In this document: in pieces, positions 1-8,189 of the stretch
How the letters are laid out: every line of letters starts with the position of its first letter
Numbering within the stretch: the stretch's first letter is position 1
Assembly (NCBI GenBank): GCA_013298945.1
Contig: JAAFJR010000006.1
Coordinates: 62,001 to 126,000, forward strand
Reading direction: 5' to 3'
Source: Polaromonas sp.
GTDB taxonomy: Bacteria; Pseudomonadota; Gammaproteobacteria; Burkholderiales; Burkholderiaceae_C
Length of the DNA stretch: 64,000 bases
The notes under the pieces: model-generated
The model's database searches: none
What the model was told of the DNA's origin: nothing
What the model saw: only the letters and a program-made list of their open reading frames with translations
Program-made: the position numbers and the translations under genes

Positions 1-790
1 AACCGCGATACCACGCAAAAAAACCTAACCACATAGAGAACACCGCCACGTAGGCAAACGCCCACCAGCTGCTGGGGTGAATGGTCGTCAAGTTTGCAGG
101 TAAATTGAGCCAAGTCATCGGAACGGTTATCGGCAGTGACAACACCAAAACCCAACAAATCACCCGTTCAGCGCCCAATGAAGGTGTCAACCGTGCGCCG
201 CCAATGTAGCCCAGTGACGCGCTGAGCATGGCGAGGAGCAAAAATACGTCTGCAAGATGCAATGTGAGATGCCCTGAACCGTCAAAACTGCGCATTGCCA
301 TAAAACCCAGCACAAAGAGCGTGCCCAGCACAGCGCACAGCCAAAAACCCGTGCTAGGTTTCTGCCTGAACCAGATCGCGGCGATGACCGCAGTGGTCAG
401 CGGCAGCAAACCCGTCACCACCGCGCCGTGGGTGCTGGGCACGTATTGCAGCGCCAAAGACATGAACAGCGGAAACCCGACAACCACGCCACAGGCGGTG
501 AAAGCAAGCAAACCCCACTCTGATGCCGCAGGAAAGTTAAAAACCGTATTTTTAAGGCCTAAATTAGGCTCTAGCCGGCGTATATATTGCCTAAGTAGAT
601 ATAAAATTGATAGCAAACCAGCCACCGCAGCGCGACCAAACGTGATAAACCAAGGTGACAATTGCGGGTCTGCAGCCGAACCGACAGCCAACTTAGTCAT
701 GGGCAGAGTGGCGGCAAACAGCGTGACGCCTAGCAACCCTAGCCACAAGCCAGTTTTGACATTTTGGGATGATGTTTGAGCAGCGTTCAT
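1..790 (-). CDS. EamA/DMT-family transporter, 5' part (runs off left edge)
   Basis: A drug/metabolite transporter of the EamA type, predicted to be a ten-helix inner-membrane exporter of unknown substrate. The gene leaves the window at base 1, so only 263 N-terminal residues are visible. They show alternating hydrophobic helices, an early PMTKLAVG segment and a second helix beginning ITFGRAAVAG, both typical of EamA repeats. The start is the ATG at 788-790. The next gene on the same strand, a LysE-type exporter, lies only 12 bases upstream, so the two are probably co-transcribed. The cytoplasmic loop after the second helix is longer than usual because a copy of the dispersed repeat (571-615) is read in frame there as LYLLRQYIRRLEP. 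The family call is secure; the substrate is unknown. Confidence 0.85.
   Translation of the reverse strand, partial: MNAAQTSSQNVKTGLWLGLLGVTLFAATLPMTKLAVGSAADPQLSPWFITFGRAAVAGLLSILYLLRQYIRRLEPNLGLKNTVFNFPAASEWGLLAFTACGVVVGFPLFMSLALQYVPSTHGAVVTGLLPLTTAVIAAIWFRQKPSTGFWLCAVLGTLFVLGFMAMRSFDGSGHLTLHLADVFLLLAMLSASLGYIGGARLTPSLGAERVICWVLVLSLPITVPMTWLNLPANLTTIHPSSWWAFAYVAVFSMWLGFFAWYRG
571..615 (+). repeat. Dispersed repeat copy R1, in frame inside EamA gene
   Basis: It matches the window-wide repeat: GCCGGCGTATATATTGCC, then an AT-rich part ending in ATAGC. It lies within the EamA coding sequence, read on the opposite strand, and adds residues to a loop between membrane helices. Confidence 0.7.
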
Positions 791-802
791 ATCAAACTGA
801 TC

Positions 803-1402
803 TCAAAATGTAGCCATCCAAGCCGCCGTTACAGCCAAAACGAAGGCCATTAAGCGGTTAAACCAAGCCAAACGATTGCCGACTTGCAGCCATTCACGCA
901 ACAACGAACCCATAGCGGCGTAGGCCAAGTTACTAGCGAAAGCGTAAAACAACAAAATCGGAAACATCAGCAAAAACCGGCTGGTCGCATCTGGCTTGCC
1001 TGCAATCCAGCCTGCCACCAGCGCCAAAGCTAGCATCCAGGCCTTGATGTTCAAAAACTGCAGCATCACGCCTTGCCAAAAAGTCACCTTCAAACGCGAT
1101 TCGTCTACTGAACTTAACTGGCTAGCCATGCCGATTTTGTAGGCCAACCACAGCAAATACCCAACGCCAAGCACTTTGATAGCCAAACGCAGCGCAGGAA
1201 TAGCGACCACCAAAGCGCCAACACCGCCAGCGCACAAACTAAAAAGCAGCCCCCAGCCGACGGGCACGGCGCAAACAAACGTCATCGCCCGCTTCAAACC
1301 GAAGTTGGCCGCTAGCGCTGTAGACAGCGTGGTGTTGGGCCCCGGCGTGAAGCTAGCGGCTGTGGTTAAGGCTAATAAAGCCATAAGTTCTGAAGTGTTC
1401 AT
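803..1402 (-). CDS. LysE/RhtB-family amino-acid exporter
   Basis: This 199-residue inner-membrane protein is of the LysE/RhtB exporter family, whose members pump amino acids or derivatives such as lysine, threonine or homoserine lactone out of the cell. The N-terminal ASFTPGPNTTLSTALAANFG segment is the family signature, and about five or six hydrophobic helices follow over the usual length for the family. It is divergent from the MocR-type regulator at 1621 across a 218-base gap and is followed by the EamA exporter, so a small regulated export unit is plausible. Substrate not deducible. No unusual features. Confidence 0.88.
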   Translation of the reverse strand: MNTSELMALLALTTAASFTPGPNTTLSTALAANFGLKRAMTFVCAVPVGWGLLFSLCAGGVGALVVAIPALRLAIKVLGVGYLLWLAYKIGMASQLSSVDESRLKVTFWQGVMLQFLNIKAWMLALALVAGWIAGKPDATSRFLLMFPILLFYAFASNLAYAAMGSLLREWLQVGNRLAWFNRLMAFVLAVTAAWMATF

Positions 1403-1539
1403 TGACGTGTTGTCTATTCATTCCAAGATTGACAATGTAAAGCATAAAACAATACACTAGCAATACAGTACAGCAGATCAGTTTAATTCAGTGTACCGCC
1501 CTCCATCCCAATACACAAAACAAAAGACACTTCTACTCC

Positions 1540-1603
1540 GTCATTCCCGCGAAGGCGGGAATCCACGCACACCACCATGGATTCCCGCCTACGCGGGAAT
1601 GAC
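1540..1603. repeat. Inverted pair of REP-like elements
   Basis: Two near-identical units face each other. The first reads TCATTCCCGCGAAGGCGGGA (from 1541) and carries its own CCCGC/GCGGG hairpin. The second, TTCCCGCCTACGCGGGAATG, ends at 1601 and is the inverted version. About 14 bases separate them. They sit in the lysE-mocR divergent gap, just before the mocR start. Such GGGAATGA-type palindromes are common extragenic repeats in proteobacteria. Confidence 0.8.
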
Positions 1604-1620
1604 AAACTTAAATCAAACCA

Positions 1621-3102
1621 ATGCAAGAAAAACTAAACCCTAGCGCGTCTATGACCTTGGCGGAGCAACTCAGCAGCCGCTTTGCAGAGCGCATCAACAG
1701 CCGGCTGTTGGCACCTGGCTCACGCTTGCCCTCGGTGCGGCAATGTGCGCAGCAGCAGCAGGTCAGCCCCTCCACCGTGGTGGCCGCTTACGACCAGTTG
1801 CTGGCTTTGGGACTGGTGGAAGCGCGGAAAAACCGTGGGTTTTTTGTGCGTGAAACGATACAAAATACCTCCTCAAATGCGCAGAAAAATTCTGCACTAG
1901 CCGGCGTATTTGTTGCCGATACGGCTATAAAAAATATAGCAAATTTACAACCCATGAGTAAACCAGTCAATGCCGCCATGCTGATTCGCGGCATGTTTGT
2001 GCACGGCAACGGCAAACCGCAACCCGGCATGGGCACGTTTCCGCCCGACTGGCTAGCATCTAGCTTCTTATCTAGCGCTGTGCGCAAAGTCACCAGCCCT
2101 GCTGAATTGCAAAAATTTTCGCTCGAATATGGCGAGCCCAAAGGCGATTCTGGGCTGCGCAAATCACTGTCCAACAAGCTCGCAGGCATCAATATATCTG
2201 CCACGCCCGAGCAAATCATCACCACTGTGGGCGCAACCCATGCATTGGATATGGTGAGCCGCACACTCTTGAAAGCGGGTGATACTGTGATGGTAGAAGA
2301 GCCTGGCTGGGCGATTGAGTTTGCCCGCCTGCAAATGCTGGGTTTGCGAATTTTGCCCGTACCGCGCGGCCCTGATGGGCCTGATTTAGCGGTGATGGCG
2401 CAGTATTGCGACGCTTATAGAGGGTCTGAAAATCGCCCCAAACTCTTCGTCAGCGTCAGCGTGCTGCACAACCCCACGGGCTACACCTTGTCGCCCGCTA
2501 GCGCGCATAGTATTTTGAAGTTGGCGAATCAGTATGACTTTCATATTGTTGAAGACGACACCTACAGCCACATTGCACCTGATCACGCCACACGCTTGTG
2601 TGCGCTAGACGGCTTGCAGCGCACGATTTATGTCAGCGGATTTGCCAAAATCCTCGCGCCTAACTGGCGTATCGGCTACTTAGCTGCGCCGCCAAACTTG
2701 GTTGAGCAGCTGCTGGACACCAAACTACTAGCCACGCTGACCACCCCATCACTCCTAGAAAAAGCCGTCAGCCACTGCATAGACCAAGGCCAGCTGCGCC
2801 GCCATGCCGAACGCATCCGCACCCAGCTTGATGCTGCGCGGGGCAGATCGGTGAAGTTAGCGCTCACTCATGGCTGCACTTTAGCGGCTGAGCCCGCAGG
2901 TTTGTTTGGCTGGGTAGACACAGGCGTAGACACAGACGCCCTAGCCCAACGCATGCTAGACCACGGCTACCTGCTTGCGCCTGGGGCGTTGTTTTTAGCC
3001 GACCGAAGACCCAGCACGTTGATGAGAATTAATTTCGCGACCACGCAGAATGCGGAATTTTGGGGTGTGTTTGCCAAGGAAACGGCGAAGATGAAGGGAT
3101 GA
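1621..3102 (+). CDS. MocR-type transcriptional regulator (GntR wHTH + aminotransferase fold)
   Basis: A 493-residue PLP-dependent regulator of the MocR/PdxR group. Residues 11-80 form a GntR winged helix (SRLPSVRQCAQQQQVSPSTV). From about residue 125 comes a fold type I aminotransferase domain with GATHALDMV, VSVLHNPTGY, EDDTYSHI and the PLP-lysine region YVSGFAKILAPNWRIGY. The linker between the domains holds an in-frame repeat copy (1897-1944), read LAGVFVADTAIKNIA. The first ATG at 1621 has no clear ribosome site; the ATG at 1651 (MTLAEQLSS) is an equally good start. Divergence from the LysE gene suggests that it controls that exporter, as many MocR genes regulate a neighbour. Effector unknown. 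Confidence 0.88.
   Translation: MQEKLNPSASMTLAEQLSSRFAERINSRLLAPGSRLPSVRQCAQQQQVSPSTVVAAYDQLLALGLVEARKNRGFFVRETIQNTSSNAQKNSALAGVFVADTAIKNIANLQPMSKPVNAAMLIRGMFVHGNGKPQPGMGTFPPDWLASSFLSSAVRKVTSPAELQKFSLEYGEPKGDSGLRKSLSNKLAGINISATPEQIITTVGATHALDMVSRTLLKAGDTVMVEEPGWAIEFARLQMLGLRILPVPRGPDGPDLAVMAQYCDAYRGSENRPKLFVSVSVLHNPTGYTLSPASAHSILKLANQYDFHIVEDDTYSHIAPDHATRLCALDGLQRTIYVSGFAKILAPNWRIGYLAAPPNLVEQLLDTKLLATLTTPSLLEKAVSHCIDQGQLRRHAERIRTQLDAARGRSVKLALTHGCTLAAEPAGLFGWVDTGVDTDALAQRMLDHGYLLAPGALFLADRRPSTLMRINFATTQNAEFWGVFAKETAKMKG
1897..1944 (+). repeat. Dispersed repeat copy R2, in frame inside mocR linker
   Basis: CTAGCCGGCGTATTTGTTGCC is followed by GGCTATAAAAAATATAGCAA. It is the same unit as the intergenic copies, but the TAA/TGA that normally follows GCC is replaced by GAT, which keeps the frame open. 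It falls in the linker between DNA-binding and aminotransferase domains. Confidence 0.85.
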
Positions 3103-3144
3103 TGTAGTGAATGATGACAAACTACATACCTCAAAATCTAGAGC

Positions 3145-3190
3145 ACAAAAGAAAACGCCCTTAGAAATCTTTCAACTTCTAAAGGCGTTC
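3145..3190 (-). terminator. Rho-independent terminator of tRNA-Arg
   Basis: On the minus strand, AACGCCTTTAGAA and TTCTAAGGGCGTT pair around a ten-base loop and are followed by TTTTCTTTT. It lies just downstream of the tRNA. Confidence 0.8.
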
Positions 3191-3198
3191 AAGTCTTA

Positions 3199-3275
3199 TG
3201 GTGCGGCCGGCAGGAATTGAACCCACGACCCTCTGGTTCGTAGCCAGATACTCTATCCAACTGAGCTACGGCCGC
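3199..3275 (-). tRNA. tRNA-Arg (anticodon ACG)
   Basis: Read on the minus strand, a complete 77-base cloverleaf begins GCGGCCGTAGCTCAGTTGG and ends with an encoded CCA. The acceptor arms are GCGGC...GCCGC. The anticodon stem TCTGG/CCAGA encloses CTACGAA, giving anticodon ACG. The T arm contains GGGTTCAATTCC. The wobble A of this tRNA is normally converted to inosine by TadA, so it reads CGU, CGC and CGA. Confidence 0.97.
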
Positions 3276-3442
3276 ACAGCATGTAGATTATAGCGTGAAA
3301 AGGCATGGTTCTGGCAGATGCAGCGCTGCTTCTTGGCAGATATTTGTAGTCATAAGATATCTGCTCGTGGCATGAATGGGTGCTTTGAGACTATCCACTC
3401 GTATTGGGTTCGAAGTTTTACGATAAAATTAGCCTCCATCCT

Positions 3443-3481
3443 TTGTATTTAATGCCTGAGCAGCTATTAAAAATATAGCAA
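3443..3481 (+). repeat. Dispersed repeat copy R3 (intergenic)
   Basis: A partly eroded copy (TTGTATTTAATGCC, then AGCTATTAAAAATATAGCA) about 65 bases upstream of the TfpZ-like gene. The palindromic half is intact. Confidence 0.75.
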
Positions 3482-3546
3482 ATATTATTTCAAATAATTA
3501 ACATTACCGTTTAAAATTTTATACAAACCACTATTTACGTCAAATC

Positions 3547-4302
3547 ATGAAGATCTATAGCACTCGCTTTATACCCGCTCTTAAAGCAGCGACAGTTCAT
3601 TTTGGACTGAGCCTGCTAGTCTCTGGTATTGTCGCTTTGCTGGTATTTACCATTTGGTTCCCGTATCCCTACCGTGAACTTGCTGGCGGCAGGGAGCTTT
3701 TTATTTTGGTTATGGCGGTTGATATTGTCTGTGGGCCGTTATTAACTTTTGTGCTTTTTTCACCAACTAAGCCTAAAAAAGAATTAATCACCGATATTTC
3801 GTTGATTGCGATTATTCAAATTCTCGCTTTGTGTTACGGGATTTGGACTGTTTGGCAGGTTCGGCCACTTTTTCTTGTTCAAGAATCGGATCGACTGACA
3901 ATTATTGCACGAGGCGCATTAGATCCAAACAAACTCGCAGCATTACCTGAAGAACTACAACCGCCTTTTTTTGGTGGCCCCACTAAGGTGAGCTTGCGTG
4001 CGCTTTCTCCGTCTGAGATAGAAAAAGTTAAAACTGACATCCAAGCTGGCGGTAACGATAGTGCGGAGCGGCCTGACTTTTACATCCCTTTTGATGTGAA
4101 AAAAGCCTACGATAACGCACACCCTTTTAGCAGTCTCTCAGTCGCGCTTCCTGGCAAAAGAATGGAAATAGGCCAATTGACAAAGTCGGTCAGTACTTCC
4201 GAAGCAAATCAATTGCGTTATCTCTATATTGTGGGTCGTCATTATTGGCTTGCTGTTATCAATCCACTAGGTCAGAACATTGGATATATCAATCCTGAAT
4301 AA
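3547..4302 (+). CDS. TfpX/TfpZ-family type IV pilin accessory protein
   Basis: This 251-residue protein resembles the TfpX/TfpZ accessory proteins encoded beside type IV pilin genes, which act in the inner membrane to assist assembly of particular pilins. Three hydrophobic segments lie in the first 100 residues (about 17-37, 48-68 and 80-98), with the conserved MAVDIVCGPLLTF element in the second. A soluble, presumably periplasmic domain makes up the C-terminal 150 residues. It is convergent with two pilin genes, which supports the assignment. The ATG at 3547 starts directly before the first hydrophobic segment. It may serve one or both of the adjacent pilins. Confidence 0.82.
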   Translation: MKIYSTRFIPALKAATVHFGLSLLVSGIVALLVFTIWFPYPYRELAGGRELFILVMAVDIVCGPLLTFVLFSPTKPKKELITDISLIAIIQILALCYGIWTVWQVRPLFLVQESDRLTIIARGALDPNKLAALPEELQPPFFGGPTKVSLRALSPSEIEKVKTDIQAGGNDSAERPDFYIPFDVKKAYDNAHPFSSLSVALPGKRMEIGQLTKSVSTSEANQLRYLYIVGRHYWLAVINPLGQNIGYINPE

Positions 4303-4335
4303 TCAGTTGAATATAAGAACTTTTAGCCTGATTTT

Positions 4336-4791
4336 TTAACATCCGCCTTGACCAGCTTTTAAACCACGTCGATCATCGCAAATGCTTCCTGTCGCAATCC
4401 AACTCGTAGTTGCTAAATTACTTAGCTTTGCTTCAAGTACATAATCCATGTTAGCACCTGCGCTAGTGGTTGCGCCAGTTACAACGGTCATTATTGTAGA
4501 TACGGGTGTTTGAACAAAGCTTGTTAAAGATTTTAAGTTTTTAGTGGGTGTGATTCCAGCGGGTACGCCGTTTTGACCTAATCCGCAGCCATTAAAAGAT
4601 CCGCTATCAGCAACACAAATAAAGATTGCCATTTTTAATGAGTCCAATTCTACTGATGCAGCTGACGCACGTGAACGCGAAGTGAAGTCTGAATACTGAG
4701 GTATGGCAAGAGCTGCCAAGATGCCGATAATTGCAACAACAATCATCAGTTCTATTAAAGTAAAACCTGACTGTATTCTTTTTTTAATCAT
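4336..4791 (-). CDS. Type IV prepilin (second of tandem pair)
   Basis: A 151-residue type IVa prepilin. A short basic leader ends at Gly in [19 protein letters not shown]; PilD would cleave after this Gly and methylate the Phe. Glu5 of the mature protein, needed for assembly, is present. The conserved hydrophobic helix leads into a globular domain with paired cysteines; [13 protein letters not shown] and a terminal AGQGGC probably form the disulfide-bonded D region. It is clearly paralogous to the pilin immediately upstream, from which a terminator hairpin separates it, so the second gene may be read at a lower level. It could be a minor pilin or a second major subunit. Confidence 0.92.
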   Translation of the reverse strand: MIKKRIQSGFTLIELMIVVAIIGILAALAIPQYSDFTSRSRASAASVELDSLKMAIFICVADSGSFNGCGLGQNGVPAGITPTKNLKSLTSFVQTPVSTIMTVVTGATTSAGANMDYVLEAKLSNLATTSWIATGSICDDRRGLKAGQGGC

Positions 4792-4814
4792 GACTTAAAT
4801 GTTTAAACACAAAT

Positions 4815-4841
4815 ATAAAAACCTCCAAGTGGAGGTTTTTA
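4815..4841. terminator. Hairpin terminator between the two pilin genes
   Basis: AAAACCTCC and GGAGGTTTT pair around a four-base loop (AAGT), with T/A runs on both sides. It lies after the upstream pilin stop and before the downstream pilin start, so it probably attenuates read-through. Confidence 0.8.
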
Positions 4842-4862
4842 TGTGTTAAAAGTTATTAACTT

Positions 4863-5348
4863 TTATGGGCAACCGCCTTGACCAGGTTTGAATGCACGTG
4901 TTGCATTTGCAGCTACGCAAGTTGTACCAGAATTAATCCAAGGCATATTTGCTGCGCCACTTTGCGTTGCTGTGAGAATAGTAGTTAACGGGACAGCAGC
5001 AGCGCTAGTAGCGCCAGTAGTAACTGTGATTACACCTTGATTTGCTGCTGGAGAAGTAAGAGCTGGTACATCTACTAAATTTTTGGATGACCCAACAACA
5101 GGCATGGTAGGAATGCCATTTTGGCCTGGAGTAATACAAGTTGTGAAAGATCCTTGATCGGCCGAACATACTGTCATTGCTGTAACAATCGGAGCTAATT
5201 CAGCTGCTGCACCGGCAGCACGAGTGCGTGATGTGTAGTCAGAGTACTGAGGAATAGCAATTGCAGCCAAAATACCGATGATCGCCACAACAATCATCAA
5301 CTCGATCAATGTAAAACCTTTTTGTAGGTTACGTTTAACTTGGTTCAT
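4863..5348 (-). CDS. Type IV prepilin (first of tandem pair, likely major pilin)
   Basis: A 161-residue type IVa prepilin with leader [11 protein letters not shown], then mature [20 protein letters not shown], including Glu5. The start is the ATG at 5346-5348, which has GGAG eight bases upstream. An open frame extends 99 bases further upstream but lacks a ribosome site and would misplace the leader. Cysteine pairs are seen at [13 protein letters not shown] and near the end (TTCVAA...GQGGCP). It carries its own 348-base upstream region, separated from the PilB-like gene. Strong ribosome site, leading position and downstream terminator suggest the more highly expressed subunit. Confidence 0.93.
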   Translation of the reverse strand: MNQVKRNLQKGFTLIELMIVVAIIGILAAIAIPQYSDYTSRTRAAGAAAELAPIVTAMTVCSADQGSFTTCITPGQNGIPTMPVVGSSKNLVDVPALTSPAANQGVITVTTGATSAAAVPLTTILTATQSGAANMPWINSGTTCVAANATRAFKPGQGGCP

Positions 5349-5696
5349 ATAAAACTCCAATAAAAAATAAAGTGTGAGTAAAGGACTGAGGAAAACAGAA
5401 GAAATTTCGAAATTTTTTAGGTTTTTGACTTCTTCAATCCGCCCCAACCGGGGTCAGAACCTCTACTGTACCTAAAAAAAGCGAGCTCCGCATAAAAAAT
5501 ATTGCATTTGATGCCAGATTGCTACATTTATTTACATTTGCGTGCTTTTTATCACACGATTTGTGAAATATTAATTTCCAACCTTGTTGTTTTTACAACT
5601 TCTTCAGAAGAGGTGCAGTCTTAAATACTCATTCGAATGAGTAGATGAGCAAATACAGGCCAATATTTTTTTCGGCATAAAGCCATCCTAAAGTTG
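5349..5696. promoter_or_regulatory. Pilin upstream region with perfect 18-bp palindrome
   Basis: This 348-base AT-rich gap separates the PilB-like gene from the pilin. It holds the perfect palindrome TACTCATTCGAATGAGTA (5626-5643), a plausible regulator site. Sigma-54-like TGGC...TGC motifs are present but have the wrong spacing. I see no gene in it. Confidence 0.4.
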
Positions 5697-8189
5697 TTAT
5701 TTGATGCAAACACTGCGTACTTGCTTGAGATCGGTTAAACCTTGCAAAACTTTCGTCATACCATCCATTTTCAGCGTGTGCATACCGCCAGCCACAGCAC
5801 TTGAGAAGATCGTGGATACGCGGGCGCGTTCTTGAACTAATTTTTTAATGTCATCGTCTGCCAACAGCAGCTCGTGCAGACCTACACGGCCTTTGTAGCC
5901 TGTTTTGGCGCAGCGTGAGCAGCCGACAGGTCGATACATGGTGATACGGCCACCTTCGCCATAATTCTCAACCCAGCTTTGGTAGAGTTTTTTGGCTTCG
6001 CCTGGCGCATCAGCCAGCCAAGCTGGGGTGTGGCGCAGCTCTTCAGCGTATTCGCTGATAAAAGCTTGTAACTCAGGGCCAGCAGGTGTGTATGACTCTT
6101 TGCAAGAACACAAACGCTTAGCCAAACGTTGCGCCAACACGCCCAAAAGTGCATCAGCAAAGTTGAATGGATCCATGCCCATGTCTAAGAGACGGGTAAT
6201 TGACTCGGGTGCTGAATTGGTGTGTAACGTTGAAAACACCATATGACCGGTCAATGATGCTTCCACGCCCATGGAGACAGTTTCGTGGTCGCGAGACTCA
6301 CCCACCATGATGATGTCAGGATCAGCACGCAAAAACGACCGCATCAGCATGGCAAAGTCAATGCCGGCTTTTTTATTGACCTGCACTTGGCGCAGCCCCT
6401 TTTGGGTAATTTCAACCGGGTCTTCCGCTGTCCAAATTTTGGTGTCTGGCGTGTTGAGTGTTGCCAAGATGGAGTGAAGTGTGGTGGTTTTACCTGAGCC
6501 TGTTGGACCACAAACGTAAAACAAACCATAAGGTTTGTGAATCACGCTTTGCAGGCGCGACATGTTGTGCTGTGTCAATCCGAGCTGCTCCATCGGAATA
6601 GCTTCACCGCCAGCCAAAATACGCATCACGACGTCTTCAACGCCGCCAGCAGAGGGCAGGGTTGCAACGCGAAGCTCGATATCCAAAGGGCCAAACTTTT
6701 TAAACGGAATTTTGCCATCTTGGGGGCGACGAGTTTCTGAAATGTCCAAATCAGACATGATTTTGATACGCGCAACGATGGCTTGGCGTAAGTGGCGCGG
6801 GGCGTCAATATAAGGAACCAAGCTGCCGTCAATGCGCAAACGTACGCCTACATTGGCTTTGCCTTGACCAGGTTCGATATGAATATCAGATGCTTTCTTT
6901 TGATAGGCTTCCAAGATCACCTTGTTGACGAACTTGACAACCTCGTTATCGGCTGTCGAACTGGCCAAGTAATCTTCTTCTTCGCCCTCTTCTTGCATGG
7001 GGCGACTGAGGTTGGCCAATAAGTGATCAATGTTGCCATCGCCATCAGCATTGCCAAAAATCAAGTCTAAAGTTTGATTGAACTCCGATTGCGACGTGAC
7101 GGTGTATTTAAACTTGGTCTCACGCGGAAACATGTGTTGCACCACATAAGTGCTACGTACGTTTTCGGGGTTGACGCACATCACCACTAAGCCTTCGAAT
7201 GACTCCTCAAGAGGTATCCATCCTTGCTCAGAAAGAAAATCGCGTTTTAAGGCACCATGCAATTTTTCAGTATTGAAGCGTGCTTTGCTATAGGGCTCGT
7301 AAGGCACACCAAAAAACAAACCTAGAGCTTGGCCAATTTGTGCTGGCGTCACTTGGTGCTCATCAATCATGAGCTGCTCAATCGTGCCATCCCTATCACC
7401 ACGCTTGGCTAAACAATCTTGCAGCCCTGCTTTGCTGATAGCTCCAGCGTTCACCAAACCATCGTATTTACTCGGTTGTCCAGGGCGTTGCGGAGCAGCC
7501 GATGTCGTCACAGGTTTAGCTGTAGTGCTTGCGGGTGGTGGTGTTTTTGTTGTCGTTGCCATTAGAGATGCGCTTCCTGATTGCTTAAGCCGCTGCAAGG
7601 CAGTAGCCACAGTTTTGGACAGCCGAGTAGTCGCTTCAATTTGAAGTTGAGAAAACGGCTGTCCATTTTTGTTGTTAATTACTTCTAAAACACCTAGCAT
7701 GGCATCACCTGCCAAGATAGGACTAATTATCATCTGCACACTTCGAAAACCCGTAGATTTGTCGACAGCATCTGCAAATCTTAGCTCAGGATGGATGCGC
7801 TGCAAAGCGGCTGAATCATTGACGTCTAAAATATTTAGCTGCTTTTTGCTCAATGCAACAAATCCAGCTAAGCTTTTTGGACTTATAGGGAGTTTTATTC
7901 GAAGTGTCGTGGAGACGCCCGTCGTCACTTTAGAACTGATGGTGACGCCATCTTCATTGGCAAGGAAGAGTCCAACACACTCTGACCCTAGAACGTCACA
8001 CGCAGACAAACACCATGCTTGAATGCTTTCGTCAAAGCTAACAGCTTGTAACAATTTTGCATCTAAAGCATCGAGCTGGCTGCCCAAATTTGTCTCGATA
8101 CTCATTGTTGAATGCTTATAACTTTTGATTGCTGATTCGCTTGCTGATTTGATTTGTAAAGCATCATATTCCAAATTTGAGCGTTTCAA
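5697..8189 (-). CDS. PilB/GspE-type assembly ATPase with N-terminal GAF domain
   Basis: An 830-residue hexameric ATPase of the PilB/GspE family, which powers pilus or pseudopilus polymerisation from the cytoplasmic side. Residues about 45-200 form a GAF sensor domain. About 240-380 is a GspE N-terminal (MshEN-like, potentially nucleotide-binding) domain. The remainder is the motor: Walker A GPTGSGKTTT, Asp box TAEDPVEITQKG, Walker B IIMVGESRD (Ser where Ile is usual), His box STLHTNSAPESI, and a tetracysteine zinc site (CSCKE...CSRCAKTGY). The start is a TTG overlapping the stop of the cyclase gene (TTGA), implying translational coupling; the ATG at 8105 is an alternative. A GAF-tethered PilB next to a cyclase and an FHA protein suggests signal-controlled pilus extension. 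Confidence 0.9.
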   Translation of the reverse strand: MKRSNLEYDALQIKSASESAIKSYKHSTMSIETNLGSQLDALDAKLLQAVSFDESIQAWCLSACDVLGSECVGLFLANEDGVTISSKVTTGVSTTLRIKLPISPKSLAGFVALSKKQLNILDVNDSAALQRIHPELRFADAVDKSTGFRSVQMIISPILAGDAMLGVLEVINNKNGQPFSQLQIEATTRLSKTVATALQRLKQSGSASLMATTTKTPPPASTTAKPVTTSAAPQRPGQPSKYDGLVNAGAISKAGLQDCLAKRGDRDGTIEQLMIDEHQVTPAQIGQALGLFFGVPYEPYSKARFNTEKLHGALKRDFLSEQGWIPLEESFEGLVVMCVNPENVRSTYVVQHMFPRETKFKYTVTSQSEFNQTLDLIFGNADGDGNIDHLLANLSRPMQEEGEEEDYLASSTADNEVVKFVNKVILEAYQKKASDIHIEPGQGKANVGVRLRIDGSLVPYIDAPRHLRQAIVARIKIMSDLDISETRRPQDGKIPFKKFGPLDIELRVATLPSAGGVEDVVMRILAGGEAIPMEQLGLTQHNMSRLQSVIHKPYGLFYVCGPTGSGKTTTLHSILATLNTPDTKIWTAEDPVEITQKGLRQVQVNKKAGIDFAMLMRSFLRADPDIIMVGESRDHETVSMGVEASLTGHMVFSTLHTNSAPESITRLLDMGMDPFNFADALLGVLAQRLAKRLCSCKESYTPAGPELQAFISEYAEELRHTPAWLADAPGEAKKLYQSWVENYGEGGRITMYRPVGCSRCAKTGYKGRVGLHELLLADDDIKKLVQERARVSTIFSSAVAGGMHTLKMDGMTKVLQGLTDLKQVRSVCIK

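Noticed and set aside
228-779. 183-codon plus-strand frame at the left edge
   Set aside because: It is antisense to the EamA transporter, which has clear membrane helices on the minus strand.
5500-5670. Sigma-54-like boxes upstream of the pilin (TGGCATCAAATGC and TGGCCTGTATTTGC)
   Set aside because: The GG to GC distance is one or two bases too short in both; sigma-54 promoters are strict about this spacing.
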